Of a DNA stretch of 64,000 bases, positions 10,207 to 20,778 are shown piece by piece. The translations under genes and the position numbers were made by a program. Location of the stretch: IMG/VR virus record IMGVR_UViG_3300044797_000098, positions 124,001-188,000 of that record. One strand, written 5' to 3'. The notes beneath the pieces are model-generated. The model was given only the letters and a program-made list of their open reading frames with translations, ran no database searches and had not been told where the DNA came from. Position 1 is the stretch's first letter. Every line of letters begins with the position of its first letter. The DNA is from a virus.

Positions 10207-12228
10207 TTATCTGATAGGACCAGCAGCAGGATCTTCAATTACTGGTCGTCCATTCAATACTATATTTGGGCTATCAAATTCAATAGACGCAGGGCTACGA
10301 AATAACATTTTTCTCGCATAACAGGTCATGCTACCAGGCGTAGTAATTGTTAGCCCATCATCATCTATTCTCAGTATTGTCATTTCCTTTTGAGAATTGA
10401 ATACACGAATATCCACAACACCGGCTACCCAGCCGGTATTTGAGTTTTGAAACCGTGTGGTTTCCGCTGGAACCGTATTACCTCCAACTTGTATTATGAC
10501 CTCACCATCCATATTTGCTGCAAGACTTATATTCCTTAAATCCCTACCAACATTTGCGACTATTCCACCCTGAGTATCTAACCATAATGATTGACGATCT
10601 ACCGTATTTGCACCAATATTAATTTCTACTGATCCATCGAAATTTAAACTACCACTTCTGCCACCAGCATTAGCATTTACACCATTAGTAATTATCTGCG
10701 TACTAATGATTGTTGGAATAGGTGGGACTTGTCCTGCTGCCAATGTTGTAGTCGTAACATATTCAACTGGGGTATAAAACGTATTAGTCTGTATGGTACT
10801 GCAAGTATCTGCAATATTATGATATACGGTTCCGTGTTGTATATATATCGGGTTATTTTTACCTGAAAACCTATCTATTGGCCCAAATGAATTACCAATA
10901 TCATCTAATAGAGATATTGCAGGATCATTAATAAATGATTCTGCTAATACATCTTTATATAATGAATTAAACACTAAATCATTAGTATTATTTGATTGAG
11001 GGTTAGGTGAAACTGTTGAATAATTTTCATATCTGATATTTAATGGTATATTGCCTGTTTCGCTGGATGCTGGTACATTTAGCTTGAATTGACCTTCTTT
11101 ATCAATATCAAAAAAGAATCTACTACGAGCACGAGCATAATTATCTTTATTATTTACATTTGGAGGACCAGAACCTTTTGTTTCTTTTCTTGCATTTATC
11201 TCAAAATGATATGCGAGACTTTTTCTCTCTTGCCTTTTTATTTGTTGATACGCATTTTTAAAAGTATCCTGTTCGCTTGCAGTGGATTTAATATTAAATG
11301 ATGATAGATTATTAACACCTAATGGAACTATATCTCTATTTAAATCTATCACATTTCCATATAAATCTACTACTGTTCCTTTTATTTCTTCTATTAAATA
11401 ATTTGGTGATGTTAAACTTAAACTCAATGCATCGGCTCGTCCAGCTCTCCTATCAGTTATGGTTGAGTAATTTGGAAAAACTCCTGTTTTATAGAACTCT
11501 AATTCAATATCATCAGAATATACATTGGCAGATTCTTCATATTCATATACAACTTCTCTTTTTTCTACTCTTGCAGGATTTCTTACAGCTGTTCCAGAAT
11601 TAAAAATCTTTGCATCTGCAATCGGATCCATTCCAATGGCAATTAATGTATCATCGTATGCTGTGTCAAACTCTCTTAAAAATGAAGGATAGTTGGTGGA
11701 TGGTTGTTTATCTCTATATATAATACCATTTATCTCTCTTGAACCTTGTCCTAAATAATAGGACTGATCAAAATTATTGAGATATACCTTTCTAGTTATA
11801 TCAAATGTCGCTGAGTTTTCTGTTTCACCTATAACAATAACATCATCATTAAGATTTATTGCAACATCATTATTTGATTGTATAGTTATTCCGCCTCTTG
11901 TTAAATCCGGTATGCTTATTTGTGTAGACGATTGTGTCAATCTTGCTACTGGGTCTCTTGCTAAAAATGCAACTATCGCATAATTACTTGTTCCTTCAAC
12001 TTGACTGACATAAACAGGCGTTCCTTCTGCTGGAAAACCACCAATAAATCCGCCACCAGCTGAAAGATATGGGATTGGTAATTGGGCTAATACATCTCTG
12101 GCTCCATCATTATTTAACTGTGAATCGGGCCTGAATGTAACATATGCTGACATCGTGCTAAGATCAATTTTCGTGATCGTAGCCAATCGTGTCATTCCAG
12201 ATGGTTTAAATATGGGTCCTTGTGCCAT
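10207..12228 (-). CDS. Baseplate central spike protein (gp5/gpV-like)
   Basis: 673 aa. Residues ~10-95 read like the OB-fold of phage spike proteins: T-R-L-A-T-I-T-K-I-D, then a V-T-F strand, P-I-P-Y-L-S-A-G-G-G-F-I-G-G-F-P-A-E-G-T-P-V-Y-V and a final I-V-A-F-L strand. The middle is a long helical/loop insertion. The last ~150 residues consist of short alternating beta strands with Gly/Asn turns (G-S-L-N-F-D-G-S-V-E-I-N-I and similar), as in the triple-stranded beta-helix of spikes. It is coupled to the hub gene (stop and start share base 12228) and in the hub-spike order typical of myoviruses. The spike is the membrane-piercing tip below the hub. No lysozyme domain is visible, unlike T4 gp5. 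Confidence 0.68.
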   Translation of the reverse strand: MAQGPIFKPSGMTRLATITKIDLSTMSAYVTFRPDSQLNNDGARDVLAQLPIPYLSAGGGFIGGFPAEGTPVYVSQVEGTSNYAIVAFLARDPVARLTQSSTQISIPDLTRGGITIQSNNDVAINLNDDVIVIGETENSATFDITRKVYLNNFDQSYYLGQGSREINGIIYRDKQPSTNYPSFLREFDTAYDDTLIAIGMDPIADAKIFNSGTAVRNPARVEKREVVYEYEESANVYSDDIELEFYKTGVFPNYSTITDRRAGRADALSLSLTSPNYLIEEIKGTVVDLYGNVIDLNRDIVPLGVNNLSSFNIKSTASEQDTFKNAYQQIKRQERKSLAYHFEINARKETKGSGPPNVNNKDNYARARSRFFFDIDKEGQFKLNVPASSETGNIPLNIRYENYSTVSPNPQSNNTNDLVFNSLYKDVLAESFINDPAISLLDDIGNSFGPIDRFSGKNNPIYIQHGTVYHNIADTCSTIQTNTFYTPVEYVTTTTLAAGQVPPIPTIISTQIITNGVNANAGGRSGSLNFDGSVEINIGANTVDRQSLWLDTQGGIVANVGRDLRNISLAANMDGEVIIQVGGNTVPAETTRFQNSNTGWVAGVVDIRVFNSQKEMTILRIDDDGLTITTPGSMTCYARKMLFRSPASIEFDSPNIVLNGRPVIEDPAAGPIR

Positions 12229-15200
12229 TATGTTCCATCCGCTGGATTAGTGGAATCGGCCGGATTATTAAATACAATCCAGCAATCGACTATGTAACTA
12301 TATATTGCATTATCAATATCATACTGGTCTAATGTGGCATCTCCTGAACCTGATGAGTTTTTATTGGCTATATCTCTTCCATAATAAAATGCTTCTCGTG
12401 AGGGTGCTCTAAACTCACCGTCCTCGTAAGAATCTACTATTGTAACTTGTATTTGCTCTTTATACGCTGATAGTTTTTGAGGATTAGTCTGTAAACTACC
12501 AGTTGGCTGTGCATTGGTTGTTAAGTCGGTAGAACCAGTTAAATATCCAAGAACTTCATTTGCCAATTTGAGCGCGTAGGTATTCGGATCACTAAAATTA
12601 TCACTATTACTGTTAGAATATATTCGTAACTCTAAAACTGCCCCGTCTAAACTTAACGTTGAACCGCCATAATCTAAAAGACGCTGTAATCCCATTTTAT
12701 TTGATGATCCGTATATAGCATTAGTTATATCATCATCTATTGATGATGTATTGCTGGCCGAAACTATACCATTTACTGAATTACTAGTTGCGGTATTACC
12801 TACTATCGTAGCAACGTGCTCTTGATTAAATACGTTTCCTTGTCTTTTATGAGCTAGGTTTGTCGTATCTTTATTATTTTTATAGAACATCTTCCCTATA
12901 ACATCTAGGAAGGTTGGTATATATTCTCCAAGATTGTGACCGTGGGTCAATTCCAATGTTGTTGTAAATCCTTGTCCATATGTAAAATTATGTTGAACAC
13001 TATGCACGTAAAATAATAAATCAATATCTTCTAAATATAGCACTTCGCCTGGCTGTTGATATTCATTCCCAACAATAGTTAATGATGCTTTTAATATTTC
13101 TTTTCTTGCTTGATTAAGAACGGACACTGCGTATGGAGCACATTGAACCTCTGGATTAGTTAAATATGGAGCATCAATACCTTGTGGAACTGAGATACCA
13201 TACATTCTCCATAAATCATAATCTACTGCTGATACGCTATTAAAAGCATTACCGTATTGAAATAATTTTAAATCTTCTGATGCAATTCCGTTTTGATTAA
13301 TTAATTGTGCTGCCTGCCCACCAAATCTTCCAGTTACCTCTATTGAAGTATATTGTGGTCTATTTTCCGTGATAGAATAATTTATTATATCATTATTTTT
13401 TATTACATATCTATTACCCGATCCTGGACCATAATCATCATATGATTCATCTTCGATCATATACTCAAATGTTTTAGGTATATTTTTACTTCGACTCAAT
13501 GATGGATGTAATAATGCATTTCCAAGTGCCTGATTTCCAGGACCACCCGAACCGCTAACTAACGTTAATCCTTCTTGGAGACTTTTTAATGAATTGACTG
13601 CTGTTTTTATGGCAGTTTGTCTTTGAGATAGGCGTCCTGATATGCCATTAGCTATTTGCAATATGTCATTACTGCTAACGACAGATGGTTGTTGAGAACC
13701 ATTGGGGAATAACTGACTCAGATCGAACATCATACTTGTAGCACCTTGTAATCTTGTAACGATCATAGATTGTCTGGTTTGAGCCGAGGTATCACTTGCT
13801 ATTTGTGCTGCTGTTTGAAATTGTGTTGTATTATTTGTTGTATTTGACGGTAATACTGACTGAACGAACTCAGCCCTTGATGCAACATTGAATAAATTTA
13901 AATTAGTTTGCTGTTGAAGGTTATTAGTATCTAGACTGGCTGAGATAGCACTATTCATTGCATCTGGTTGCGACAAAACATTTAAAGAAACTGTATTTGT
14001 TATCTTGCCAGTTTGCTCATCAGATACAAATTGAAATCCGCCTATATTACCACTTACTCTTTGTATTCCAGCAAGTGTTCCTTGATCAAAACTGTTAATA
14101 AAACTTTCACAATCATCATCTGTTGCATATCCTAATGCTAAACAATATAACCTAATTTCATCTTCTAATGTTTCTATATTTTGATATGCAGCATCGAGCT
14201 GATCCAATGAAAGATCTTCTAAAAATTGGGGGAAAATCTGAATACCAAGATCGTCTTTTAATCTCAACATTTTGTAGAACACGGAACTTGGAACTCTATT
14301 ATACCTTGGACTTCTTGCTTCTATGTGCCCTTGTGTATTAACAAATAGCTCAAAACCAGCTATTACATTTTTTATATTTTCTATTTTTGTAGCAACAGTC
14401 ATATAGTCGCTTTTAAATGTTTCTGGATTTACGAACTCTGTTATGAATGCTTGGATATCATAATCTTTATCATATGTATCATCAACAATGAAAAAATTAA
14501 TATCCTCATTAGCCCTAACCTTCCACGCTATCCTCCTTGTTAGAAATGCTAATCTGCGTCGTAAATCTCTTCTTGATGAATCATCTAACCTTGTTGAAGA
14601 ACCAGAATTTAAATTTGAATTATCATAATCAAAAGAAATATCATTACCAAGTAATGAAACAGGAGGATTACCTGCCTGATTTAATGTTTGACTAATATCA
14701 TTTATTTTTTTCTGTATTAATGTATCTAATTGTTGTAGATTTTGTTGTAATAACTTATCATTACTATTACCTTTTGTGGCAAGGTCTTGAGCATTGGTTA
14801 TACCAAATACTGACAATTTATCAGCGAAATCTGCCCGTTGTTTTAATAGTGATTGCAAATCTGCATCGTATGACGTGGCATTAATTTGATTATTTAATAC
14901 CTTGGAAAATGTTGTTTCATCCACAGTTAATTGTTTAAAAGGTATAAAATTACCATAGATAGCGTTTCTCTCTTTTAATTGTTGAGTTAATCCTCGTAGG
15001 AATGAACCGCTCGAATCTCTATTAGTTCCACTATCTTTCTTGAAACTGCCATCAATCATCAATGCAGCTTTATAGAAAGTGGTAAAATTATATGGCTGAC
15101 CAGAAATCAATAATGATATAACATTCATTATATCTTGACCAGCGAATGGATCACTGATTATCGCCGGAGCATAACTACCAGGAGGACTTGGCTGATATGT

Positions 15201-17153
15201 ATCACCAAATAACGCTAATGTTGCAATACCTTCTTTCCATCTATATACCATTCCATCTGGATCGTAAAATACTCTTCTAACTGAATTATTTTTTACTCTA
15301 TCTGCATCCTGTTGCAAGAAATTAGTTTCAGTTGAAACTGTGCCAGCAAATAACCCATTTTTATCTTTCACGAACTCTGAATTAAATAACTGTTTATTTT
15401 CATCTAAAAGCTCTAATTGATTATCTTGAACACCCGTTACTGTATCAAACTCTAATTTAAACGGCGTCATAGGATCAAATAATGAACCATTGAATACTTC
15501 AACGGATGGTTTAAAATTAACGACACCGTATTTAAAATATCCAGCGTTATCTGAACCACTAACAGAAACGGTATATTTTCTATCGCTATAACTTGATGCT
15601 GCGCTTTCTACAATACCAGCAAAAACATGAGTTCCGTCTTTGTCTGAAACTATTTGGCCTCTCATTATTTGCCACAGCCAATTTGGAAAATCATTACCAA
15701 CAAATACAGATTTTTCTAATGAATAATTTTCATTTATAGCAAAAGTATCTTTAATATCATTTGTTAAATTATTTAATCCTTGTAAAAATCCCAACCCAGA
15801 AAATGAACTTTGTAGCCCGCCGAGAATCTTGTTATCTATTTTCTTTTTTGAATTCATATAAATATGAACAGTATCCATTGGTTGGATTACAAGTTTTCCG
15901 GCATAATTTAATCTCATTTTTTTTCGTATGAGATTAAGATTTTTCTTTTGATCTTGATTATTTGCTATTGCATTTCTTCGCGTATTTGCTGTCATTGTTA
16001 ATTGTGAATATAGCGCATTTATTATAGTACCAAATAATACTACTTCAGTTAAACCTAACCCATCATTACCAACAGCATCACTTCCTTGTAAAGCAGAAGG
16101 ATCTATAGTTAAAGTACTTACATCATAATTAATCTCAAAACCAAGATTATCTATAACCGCTTGAACTATTTTTCCTGAATATGCGTTTGTACTAACAAAA
16201 AAATTAATAGGATCGGCTCCTCGTAATTGTCTTAACATATTTAATTGTTGTTTTTGTAACGTAATAGTTTGGTCTAATGATGTAACTCCAAATTGTGAAA
16301 ATGAATTGGAATAAAACTTATTTGTTGCATCATTAATTGCTTGTTCAATATCTAAATTAGTAATCCTCATAATTTTATATGGATCATTAAAGTTTAATGT
16401 AAATGTTCCTCCCGCAAAATCTAATTTTGTAGTGGTAGTAATTTGGGTTACATTGGTAAATTCAATTACACCGGTTCCTTGGCTAAAACTGGAACGAAAA
16501 GTATCTGGAATACCAGCAATCCACGATGTGTATGGAGTATCCTGTGATAGTGCATATATCTCTTTGACGCGATCTATGATATTTGTAAATTTGGATAGAG
16601 CACCCGTCACCGAATCTTGTACGCTATCTGCACCATATGCAGCAAGAGTTGCGGAAGGAGTTTGAGCTATGTTGTCTGTTAGTGAAAAAATTATAGGCAA
16701 TAAGTGGTAATCTACTCTACCTATATCTGATGATACCTGTGCTATTTTACATAATTTTTCATATGACGATATTTGTGTGCATTTATTTTGAAATAAAACT
16801 TTTGTTGCTCTATAAAATAATTGTTCGTGAGCATCCATATAGTCTGGCCTATAGTTTTCCGCGAGTGATGAAAACATGCGTTTTTTCACTAATACCGTAG
16901 CATTTGGATCTTGCATAGATATATTTAATTGCTTTGGTGTATAGTTATTATAGTCTATGCGTTGAGCACCTTCTTCAGTATATGATCTTTCAGCGGTTTG
17001 ATCTGACTGATTGGCAAATGCACTCAAATTACTATATTGATTAGTATAACCATATTGAGCAATATCTAGTGATTTATTTTTTGAATCACCAGTACTAAAT
17101 TGACTATCTAGTATATTGCCTAAATTACTTAAAAAATCATTAGGGTTTGCCAC
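12228..17153 (-). CDS. Giant baseplate hub protein (gp27/gpD-like region)
   Basis: 1641 aa, one of the largest products here. Residues ~1360-1430 have the pattern found near the end of hub proteins: G-E-V-L-Y-L-E-D-I-D-L-L-F-Y-V, then H-N-F-T-Y-G-Q-G-F-T-T-T-L-E-L-T-H-G (a beta strand pair ending the hub barrel). Two N-terminal stretches (about 20-110, 440-560) look like tube-type beta domains, separated by Gln-rich helical segments. It lies between the tape-measure/295-aa genes and the OB-fold spike, the expected hub position. Most hubs are 350-450 aa, so this one carries large insertions or fusions. The ~200 C-terminal residues after the hub-like part are not recognised. Confidence 0.62.
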   Translation of the reverse strand: MANPNDFLSNLGNILDSQFSTGDSKNKSLDIAQYGYTNQYSNLSAFANQSDQTAERSYTEEGAQRIDYNNYTPKQLNISMQDPNATVLVKKRMFSSLAENYRPDYMDAHEQLFYRATKVLFQNKCTQISSYEKLCKIAQVSSDIGRVDYHLLPIIFSLTDNIAQTPSATLAAYGADSVQDSVTGALSKFTNIIDRVKEIYALSQDTPYTSWIAGIPDTFRSSFSQGTGVIEFTNVTQITTTTKLDFAGGTFTLNFNDPYKIMRITNLDIEQAINDATNKFYSNSFSQFGVTSLDQTITLQKQQLNMLRQLRGADPINFFVSTNAYSGKIVQAVIDNLGFEINYDVSTLTIDPSALQGSDAVGNDGLGLTEVVLFGTIINALYSQLTMTANTRRNAIANNQDQKKNLNLIRKKMRLNYAGKLVIQPMDTVHIYMNSKKKIDNKILGGLQSSFSGLGFLQGLNNLTNDIKDTFAINENYSLEKSVFVGNDFPNWLWQIMRGQIVSDKDGTHVFAGIVESAASSYSDRKYTVSVSGSDNAGYFKYGVVNFKPSVEVFNGSLFDPMTPFKLEFDTVTGVQDNQLELLDENKQLFNSEFVKDKNGLFAGTVSTETNFLQQDADRVKNNSVRRVFYDPDGMVYRWKEGIATLALFGDTYQPSPPGSYAPAIISDPFAGQDIMNVISLLISGQPYNFTTFYKAALMIDGSFKKDSGTNRDSSGSFLRGLTQQLKERNAIYGNFIPFKQLTVDETTFSKVLNNQINATSYDADLQSLLKQRADFADKLSVFGITNAQDLATKGNSNDKLLQQNLQQLDTLIQKKINDISQTLNQAGNPPVSLLGNDISFDYDNSNLNSGSSTRLDDSSRRDLRRRLAFLTRRIAWKVRANEDINFFIVDDTYDKDYDIQAFITEFVNPETFKSDYMTVATKIENIKNVIAGFELFVNTQGHIEARSPRYNRVPSSVFYKMLRLKDDLGIQIFPQFLEDLSLDQLDAAYQNIETLEDEIRLYCLALGYATDDDCESFINSFDQGTLAGIQRVSGNIGGFQFVSDEQTGKITNTVSLNVLSQPDAMNSAISASLDTNNLQQQTNLNLFNVASRAEFVQSVLPSNTTNNTTQFQTAAQIASDTSAQTRQSMIVTRLQGATSMMFDLSQLFPNGSQQPSVVSSNDILQIANGISGRLSQRQTAIKTAVNSLKSLQEGLTLVSGSGGPGNQALGNALLHPSLSRSKNIPKTFEYMIEDESYDDYGPGSGNRYVIKNNDIINYSITENRPQYTSIEVTGRFGGQAAQLINQNGIASEDLKLFQYGNAFNSVSAVDYDLWRMYGISVPQGIDAPYLTNPEVQCAPYAVSVLNQARKEILKASLTIVGNEYQQPGEVLYLEDIDLLFYVHSVQHNFTYGQGFTTTLELTHGHNLGEYIPTFLDVIGKMFYKNNKDTTNLAHKRQGNVFNQEHVATIVGNTATSNSVNGIVSASNTSSIDDDITNAIYGSSNKMGLQRLLDYGGSTLSLDGAVLELRIYSNSNSDNFSDPNTYALKLANEVLGYLTGSTDLTTNAQPTGSLQTNPQKLSAYKEQIQVTIVDSYEDGEFRAPSREAFYYGRDIANKNSSGSGDATLDQYDIDNAIYSYIVDCWIVFNNPADSTNPADGT

Positions 17154-17170
17154 TTATATTTCCTCTTACA

Positions 17171-18058
17171 CTATAATATATCATTGACTGCATTAATGAT
17201 ACTATTAAAACTATTTGCAGTCTGTAAATCGCTAAAACTCAATGGAACAGCATCAGAGTTTGATGGACCAGAATTAGCAGATCGTTGCCACGCGAGAGAA
17301 TTAGTCCGATAGCCTCGTCTTTGTGTTACCATAAATGCTATATTGTAGGTAAATAACCCAAGTTTATCAACGCTTTCATTTACTGTCATACTGGTAAAAA
17401 ACCCGCGAAACACCCAACCTGTGTAATAAAATTCTATTCCTAATGCTAATGAAGCTAATGAAGGAACATTTTGTGGTAATATATTTTGACTTGCCGGATC
17501 TAATGCCATAACCCCAAGTGATCCGCCTGTTAATGAACTATTAAATCCACCAAGGTTTCCTAATACAGAATCCACTGAACTATTTAATCCTGTTATTGAG
17601 CTATCAGAAGCCATTGTGAGCGCAATCGGGTCAAAAAGATATTGCTCTGCCCTATATATTTCATATAATACATTCAATCCTTCAACACCAGAACTACCGG
17701 TATGTCCTTGTAATGTTAATGTTGGTAATTCCTCTCCCCAATACTGTATATTGTATCCGCCCTTTGTTCTTTCTGTATTGATTACCTTTTTATATCCATA
17801 GTCTATATTTTGAGGGTTTATATACATATTAATAACACCGACTTCTGGAACGAACCAGTGTCCTATATTCCTTCGTGGCACCGCTTGTAATAATGCTGGT
17901 ACTTGGCTTGAAGGTAATCCATTTCCATCTGCACTTGATATAATAGAAGCGATAGAGCCAATTTGCTGAAGGGTCTTGCTTGCACCATTCAATGCTTGAT
18001 TTAAATTGGTAGTACCAATTACTGTATTAGTTGGTGGTGCCTGATTTAGAAATGCCAT
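17171..18058 (-). CDS. Tail/baseplate protein between tape measure and hub
   Basis: 295 aa. The first 60 residues are Ala/Ser/Gln-rich. From ~65 on there is a compact beta domain, including I-N-M-Y-I-N-P-Q-N-I-D-Y, T-K-G-G-Y-N-I-Q-Y-W-G-E-E and L-P-T-L-T-L-Q-G-H-T-G-S. This 'WGE..LP.L.L.G.TGS' pattern resembles small tail proteins at the tail tip of other large phages (T4 gp53/gp48-like positions), but I cannot fix the family. It starts on the base where the tape-measure stop ends (18058). Likely role: adapter between tube/tape measure and hub, by position. Confidence 0.62.
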   Translation of the reverse strand: MAFLNQAPPTNTVIGTTNLNQALNGASKTLQQIGSIASIISSADGNGLPSSQVPALLQAVPRRNIGHWFVPEVGVINMYINPQNIDYGYKKVINTERTKGGYNIQYWGEELPTLTLQGHTGSSGVEGLNVLYEIYRAEQYLFDPIALTMASDSSITGLNSSVDSVLGNLGGFNSSLTGGSLGVMALDPASQNILPQNVPSLASLALGIEFYYTGWVFRGFFTSMTVNESVDKLGLFTYNIAFMVTQRRGYRTNSLAWQRSANSGPSNSDAVPLSFSDLQTANSFNSIINAVNDIL

Positions 18059-20418
18059 TATTGTATTCTCCCTGGGTAAGCACCTGCAACGGTTCCATTA
18101 ATGATTTCTATACTACTTGGTACTGATTTTGTATGCACTCCAAATCCTGGTGGAGCCGTGATTTCTAATACTACTTTTTGTGGGGGATGTTGTTTCATTT
18201 CTACTTGTGTCTTTAATGCCTCTTTGTTAGTTGTAGTAACTGCTGCTGGTCTTTGTTGATTAATGCCTGTATGCAATGCTGTTTTTAGGATATTGTGTTT
18301 ATCCTCCATCTCTTTTTGCATTCTTGCTCGCTGAGTTGCTAATTCTGGGGAACTACTGGCTTCTGCAAGAGTTGGCATTCTAGCTTGTGTAGTGGCAGGA
18401 CCTGTATATGCCCCTGTTATTGTTTCCGTTGCAACTTTGAGGACATTTTGTGATGGTCTATCTGGTTGTCTCAATGTTCTTCTTGCTGGTGGAGTTATGG
18501 TATTATCCATTACTTTTTGTTCAGGAGTTTCTGATACCATTCCTAATGCACCTTTAAAATCATGTATAGTATCAACTACACCGCTAGCTAATTCTTTAAA
18601 ACCTTCCTTTGCTCCATTACTAGTACCAACAACAGCGTCAATCATTTGTGACATCATCTGTCTTGCTGATAGAACTTCTTCTTTTTGGTAGGCTTCTTTA
18701 TTTGTTGCAGTTTTTTCACCTTTGGTATAAATCTCCCCAAATGCTTCGTTTTTTTTCATTGTTTCGGTTATAGCAGCTTTATTGCCTCCTGTGGTGCCAA
18801 ATAATTGTTTCATTGTAAGACCGGCTGTAATTTCAGCTGCTATTGCCATTCGTTGTGTTTGGATAGCAATTTGTTTTAATTCAGTATTATTTCTTTCTTG
18901 AATTTTTTCACCTCGTGTTGCAACCTCATTTACTGCATTTTGACCAGTTTTTAATTCTTTGGTAACGGCTCCGAAATCTCTTTTGCCTAATGCTTCTAAT
19001 AATTTTGTAGCCTGATCATCGGAAGCTCCCGCCCCAATACCAAAAGCTCCGCTCTTTAAAAGAGATCGTTGTCTCATAAATTGAGCTGCTGCTTCGGGGC
19101 TTGATGCTGCTTCTTGCTGCGTATATATTCTACCGCCGAATTGTTGTCGAAGGCTTCTTTCTGCCATTTGAGCTACTTGATCTAATTTACCTTGACGCAA
19201 CAACTGATCAATCTGAAACGATCCTTGTAATCCACCTGGACCACCAGATCGTAATGATAGAAATGCTTTAGCTCCAACTGTCATTTCACTTATTGATTTA
19301 ACCATACCATCAACAATATCCATCGAAGCTTTACCAGTTAATCCTGTTTCTCGTAATGCGTCAGTGTATCTTGCAAGAACTTTTGCTGCACCGTCAGAAT
19401 TATCTCCAACAAATTTAAATCTTTCAGCAATACCACTCATAACTTGATCTACATCTTTAAATTGTAAACCTAATGTATTAGCAACACTAGATATATCTGC
19501 TAAGAACTCTGCACCTTTCTGTGCTTGATCCGTTACTCGTCCAACTGAGTTTCCAAGATTGTCATATGCATCAGCTAATGCTTTGGTTACAACCGTTTCA
19601 CTTTGTCCTGTACCGGTCATTAGTTTCATTGTATTAAGCAATACATTTGTTGATCTATTAGCTCCATCACCAGAACTAATTGTCTGATCTAGATATCCAG
19701 GAAGTTGTTTCAATGCATTCGAAAATTGCATTGTTACTGGAATGCCTAATCCTGTTGCACTTGCAATAGCGCCTAATTGATTCGTATAGTTTTTTGTCTT
19801 TGCTGCTAAATCAACTAATCTTCCTTCTGAACCCTCAAATAAATCATTCATACTTCCACTGGCAGACATTAATGATATATATGAGTTTTCTAAAACCTCT
19901 GCTTGTCCTGCATTAGTAATAAATGCACTACCCATGCCCTCTATAATTTTTGCCGTACGCTCCATACCAAGATCACCAAGTATTTTGGTTAGACCGGAGA
20001 TATCACCAGACAACACGTTTATTGCAGCGCCACCTTTATCTGTTCCTTCGAACATCTTATCCCATTTCATCACAGCGCCCATTTTAGAAAAATCTACCAA
20101 TAATTTATCGACGCTTTTTGATACACTACCAATAGAATTACTACCAGTCATACCAACATCACTTAAATTATCACCAAAACTTTTAGCATGATCAATTAGT
20201 TTTGAAAAACCATCTTTGAGTCCGTTAGTAATTTTGTGAAACTCTTGAAATGAGTTACTAGCATCGCCACCAAGGGAGTTTAGTATGACCTTGCCTAATT
20301 CAGGCATTTTTACAATAAGATTCTCTATATTAGATAGAAATCCACCGGACGAACCAGCAAAACTGTCCATTGTTGTTTGTGCCCCCGTTATGCCAGCATC
20401 TGTTGGTGTATCAACCAT
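18058..20418 (-). CDS. Tail tape measure protein
   Basis: 786 aa, following the chaperone pair and preceding the hub genes, where the tape measure belongs. It is Gly/Ala/Ser-rich and mostly helical, with repeated amphipathic stretches such as F-Q-E-F-H-K-I-T-N-G-L-K-D-G-F-S-K-L-I and a charged, Gln-rich middle. The C-terminal ~150 residues are Pro/Thr/Gln-rich and probably disordered. Tape measures line the tube and set tail length at about 0.15 nm per residue; 786 aa would give a tail near 115-120 nm. No lytic transglycosylase or peptidase motif is seen. It begins 6 bases after the stop of the frameshift product. Confidence 0.77.
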   Translation of the reverse strand: MVDTPTDAGITGAQTTMDSFAGSSGGFLSNIENLIVKMPELGKVILNSLGGDASNSFQEFHKITNGLKDGFSKLIDHAKSFGDNLSDVGMTGSNSIGSVSKSVDKLLVDFSKMGAVMKWDKMFEGTDKGGAAINVLSGDISGLTKILGDLGMERTAKIIEGMGSAFITNAGQAEVLENSYISLMSASGSMNDLFEGSEGRLVDLAAKTKNYTNQLGAIASATGLGIPVTMQFSNALKQLPGYLDQTISSGDGANRSTNVLLNTMKLMTGTGQSETVVTKALADAYDNLGNSVGRVTDQAQKGAEFLADISSVANTLGLQFKDVDQVMSGIAERFKFVGDNSDGAAKVLARYTDALRETGLTGKASMDIVDGMVKSISEMTVGAKAFLSLRSGGPGGLQGSFQIDQLLRQGKLDQVAQMAERSLRQQFGGRIYTQQEAASSPEAAAQFMRQRSLLKSGAFGIGAGASDDQATKLLEALGKRDFGAVTKELKTGQNAVNEVATRGEKIQERNNTELKQIAIQTQRMAIAAEITAGLTMKQLFGTTGGNKAAITETMKKNEAFGEIYTKGEKTATNKEAYQKEEVLSARQMMSQMIDAVVGTSNGAKEGFKELASGVVDTIHDFKGALGMVSETPEQKVMDNTITPPARRTLRQPDRPSQNVLKVATETITGAYTGPATTQARMPTLAEASSSPELATQRARMQKEMEDKHNILKTALHTGINQQRPAAVTTTNKEALKTQVEMKQHPPQKVVLEITAPPGFGVHTKSVPSSIEIINGTVAGAYPGRIQ

Positions 20419-20424
20419 CTAAAA

Positions 20425-20778
20425 TTATCCTTTTATTTTTCTCTTGCGTTTTCTCGTTTTTTTATTTTTTTCTTCATCGAGCTTTTTATTCATTTCCATA
20501 ATTTTTCTTGATGTCTCTTCGAACTCTTCATCACTAGATGTGATCTCATTCGATCCTATCCCAAGCATTTTTTGAACTAATTCGGGATTAGTGAATGAAC
20601 CGATTAAATATCCTTGATTTTCCAGTAATTTATTTTCATCGTTGTAATCCTCTATCCAATTATAGAACATCCAAGCTCTCATAATTGGATCCATATTCTC
20701 TAATTCAGGATCATCCGGGAAACAGCCACGCATTTTACATAAGAACCAAATAAATCTATGGTCTGATTCCCTGACTAT
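20425..20778 (-). CDS. Tail assembly chaperone, C-terminal part made by -1 frameshift
   Basis: This frame has no good independent start: the first ATG (20733) lacks any Shine-Dalgarno sequence. Read in the -1 frame from the slippery run at the end of the 220-aa gene it is open and continues with I-V-R-E-S-D-H-R-F-I-W-F-L-C-K-M-R-G, then P-D-D-P-E-L-E-N-M-D-P-I-M-R-A-W-M-F-Y-N-W. That is the typical look of the 'T' part of lambda-type gpG-gpT fusions. The full fusion (21437 to 20425) is about 337 aa. The C-terminus is Lys/Arg-rich. Known role of the family: the short and fused forms together coat and recruit the tape measure before tube polymerisation. Confidence 0.82.
   Translation of the reverse strand: MVRESDHRFIWFLCKMRGCFPDDPELENMDPIMRAWMFYNWIEDYNDENKLLENQGYLIGSFTNPELVQKMLGIGSNEITSSDEEFEETSRKIMEMNKKLDEEKNKKTRKRKRKIKG

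Noticed and set aside
20425-20733. Independent 102-aa gene starting at ATG 20733
   Set aside because: No Shine-Dalgarno before the ATG; the frame is open upstream to the slippery site and the conserved-looking residues begin before the ATG. A frameshift product explains it better.
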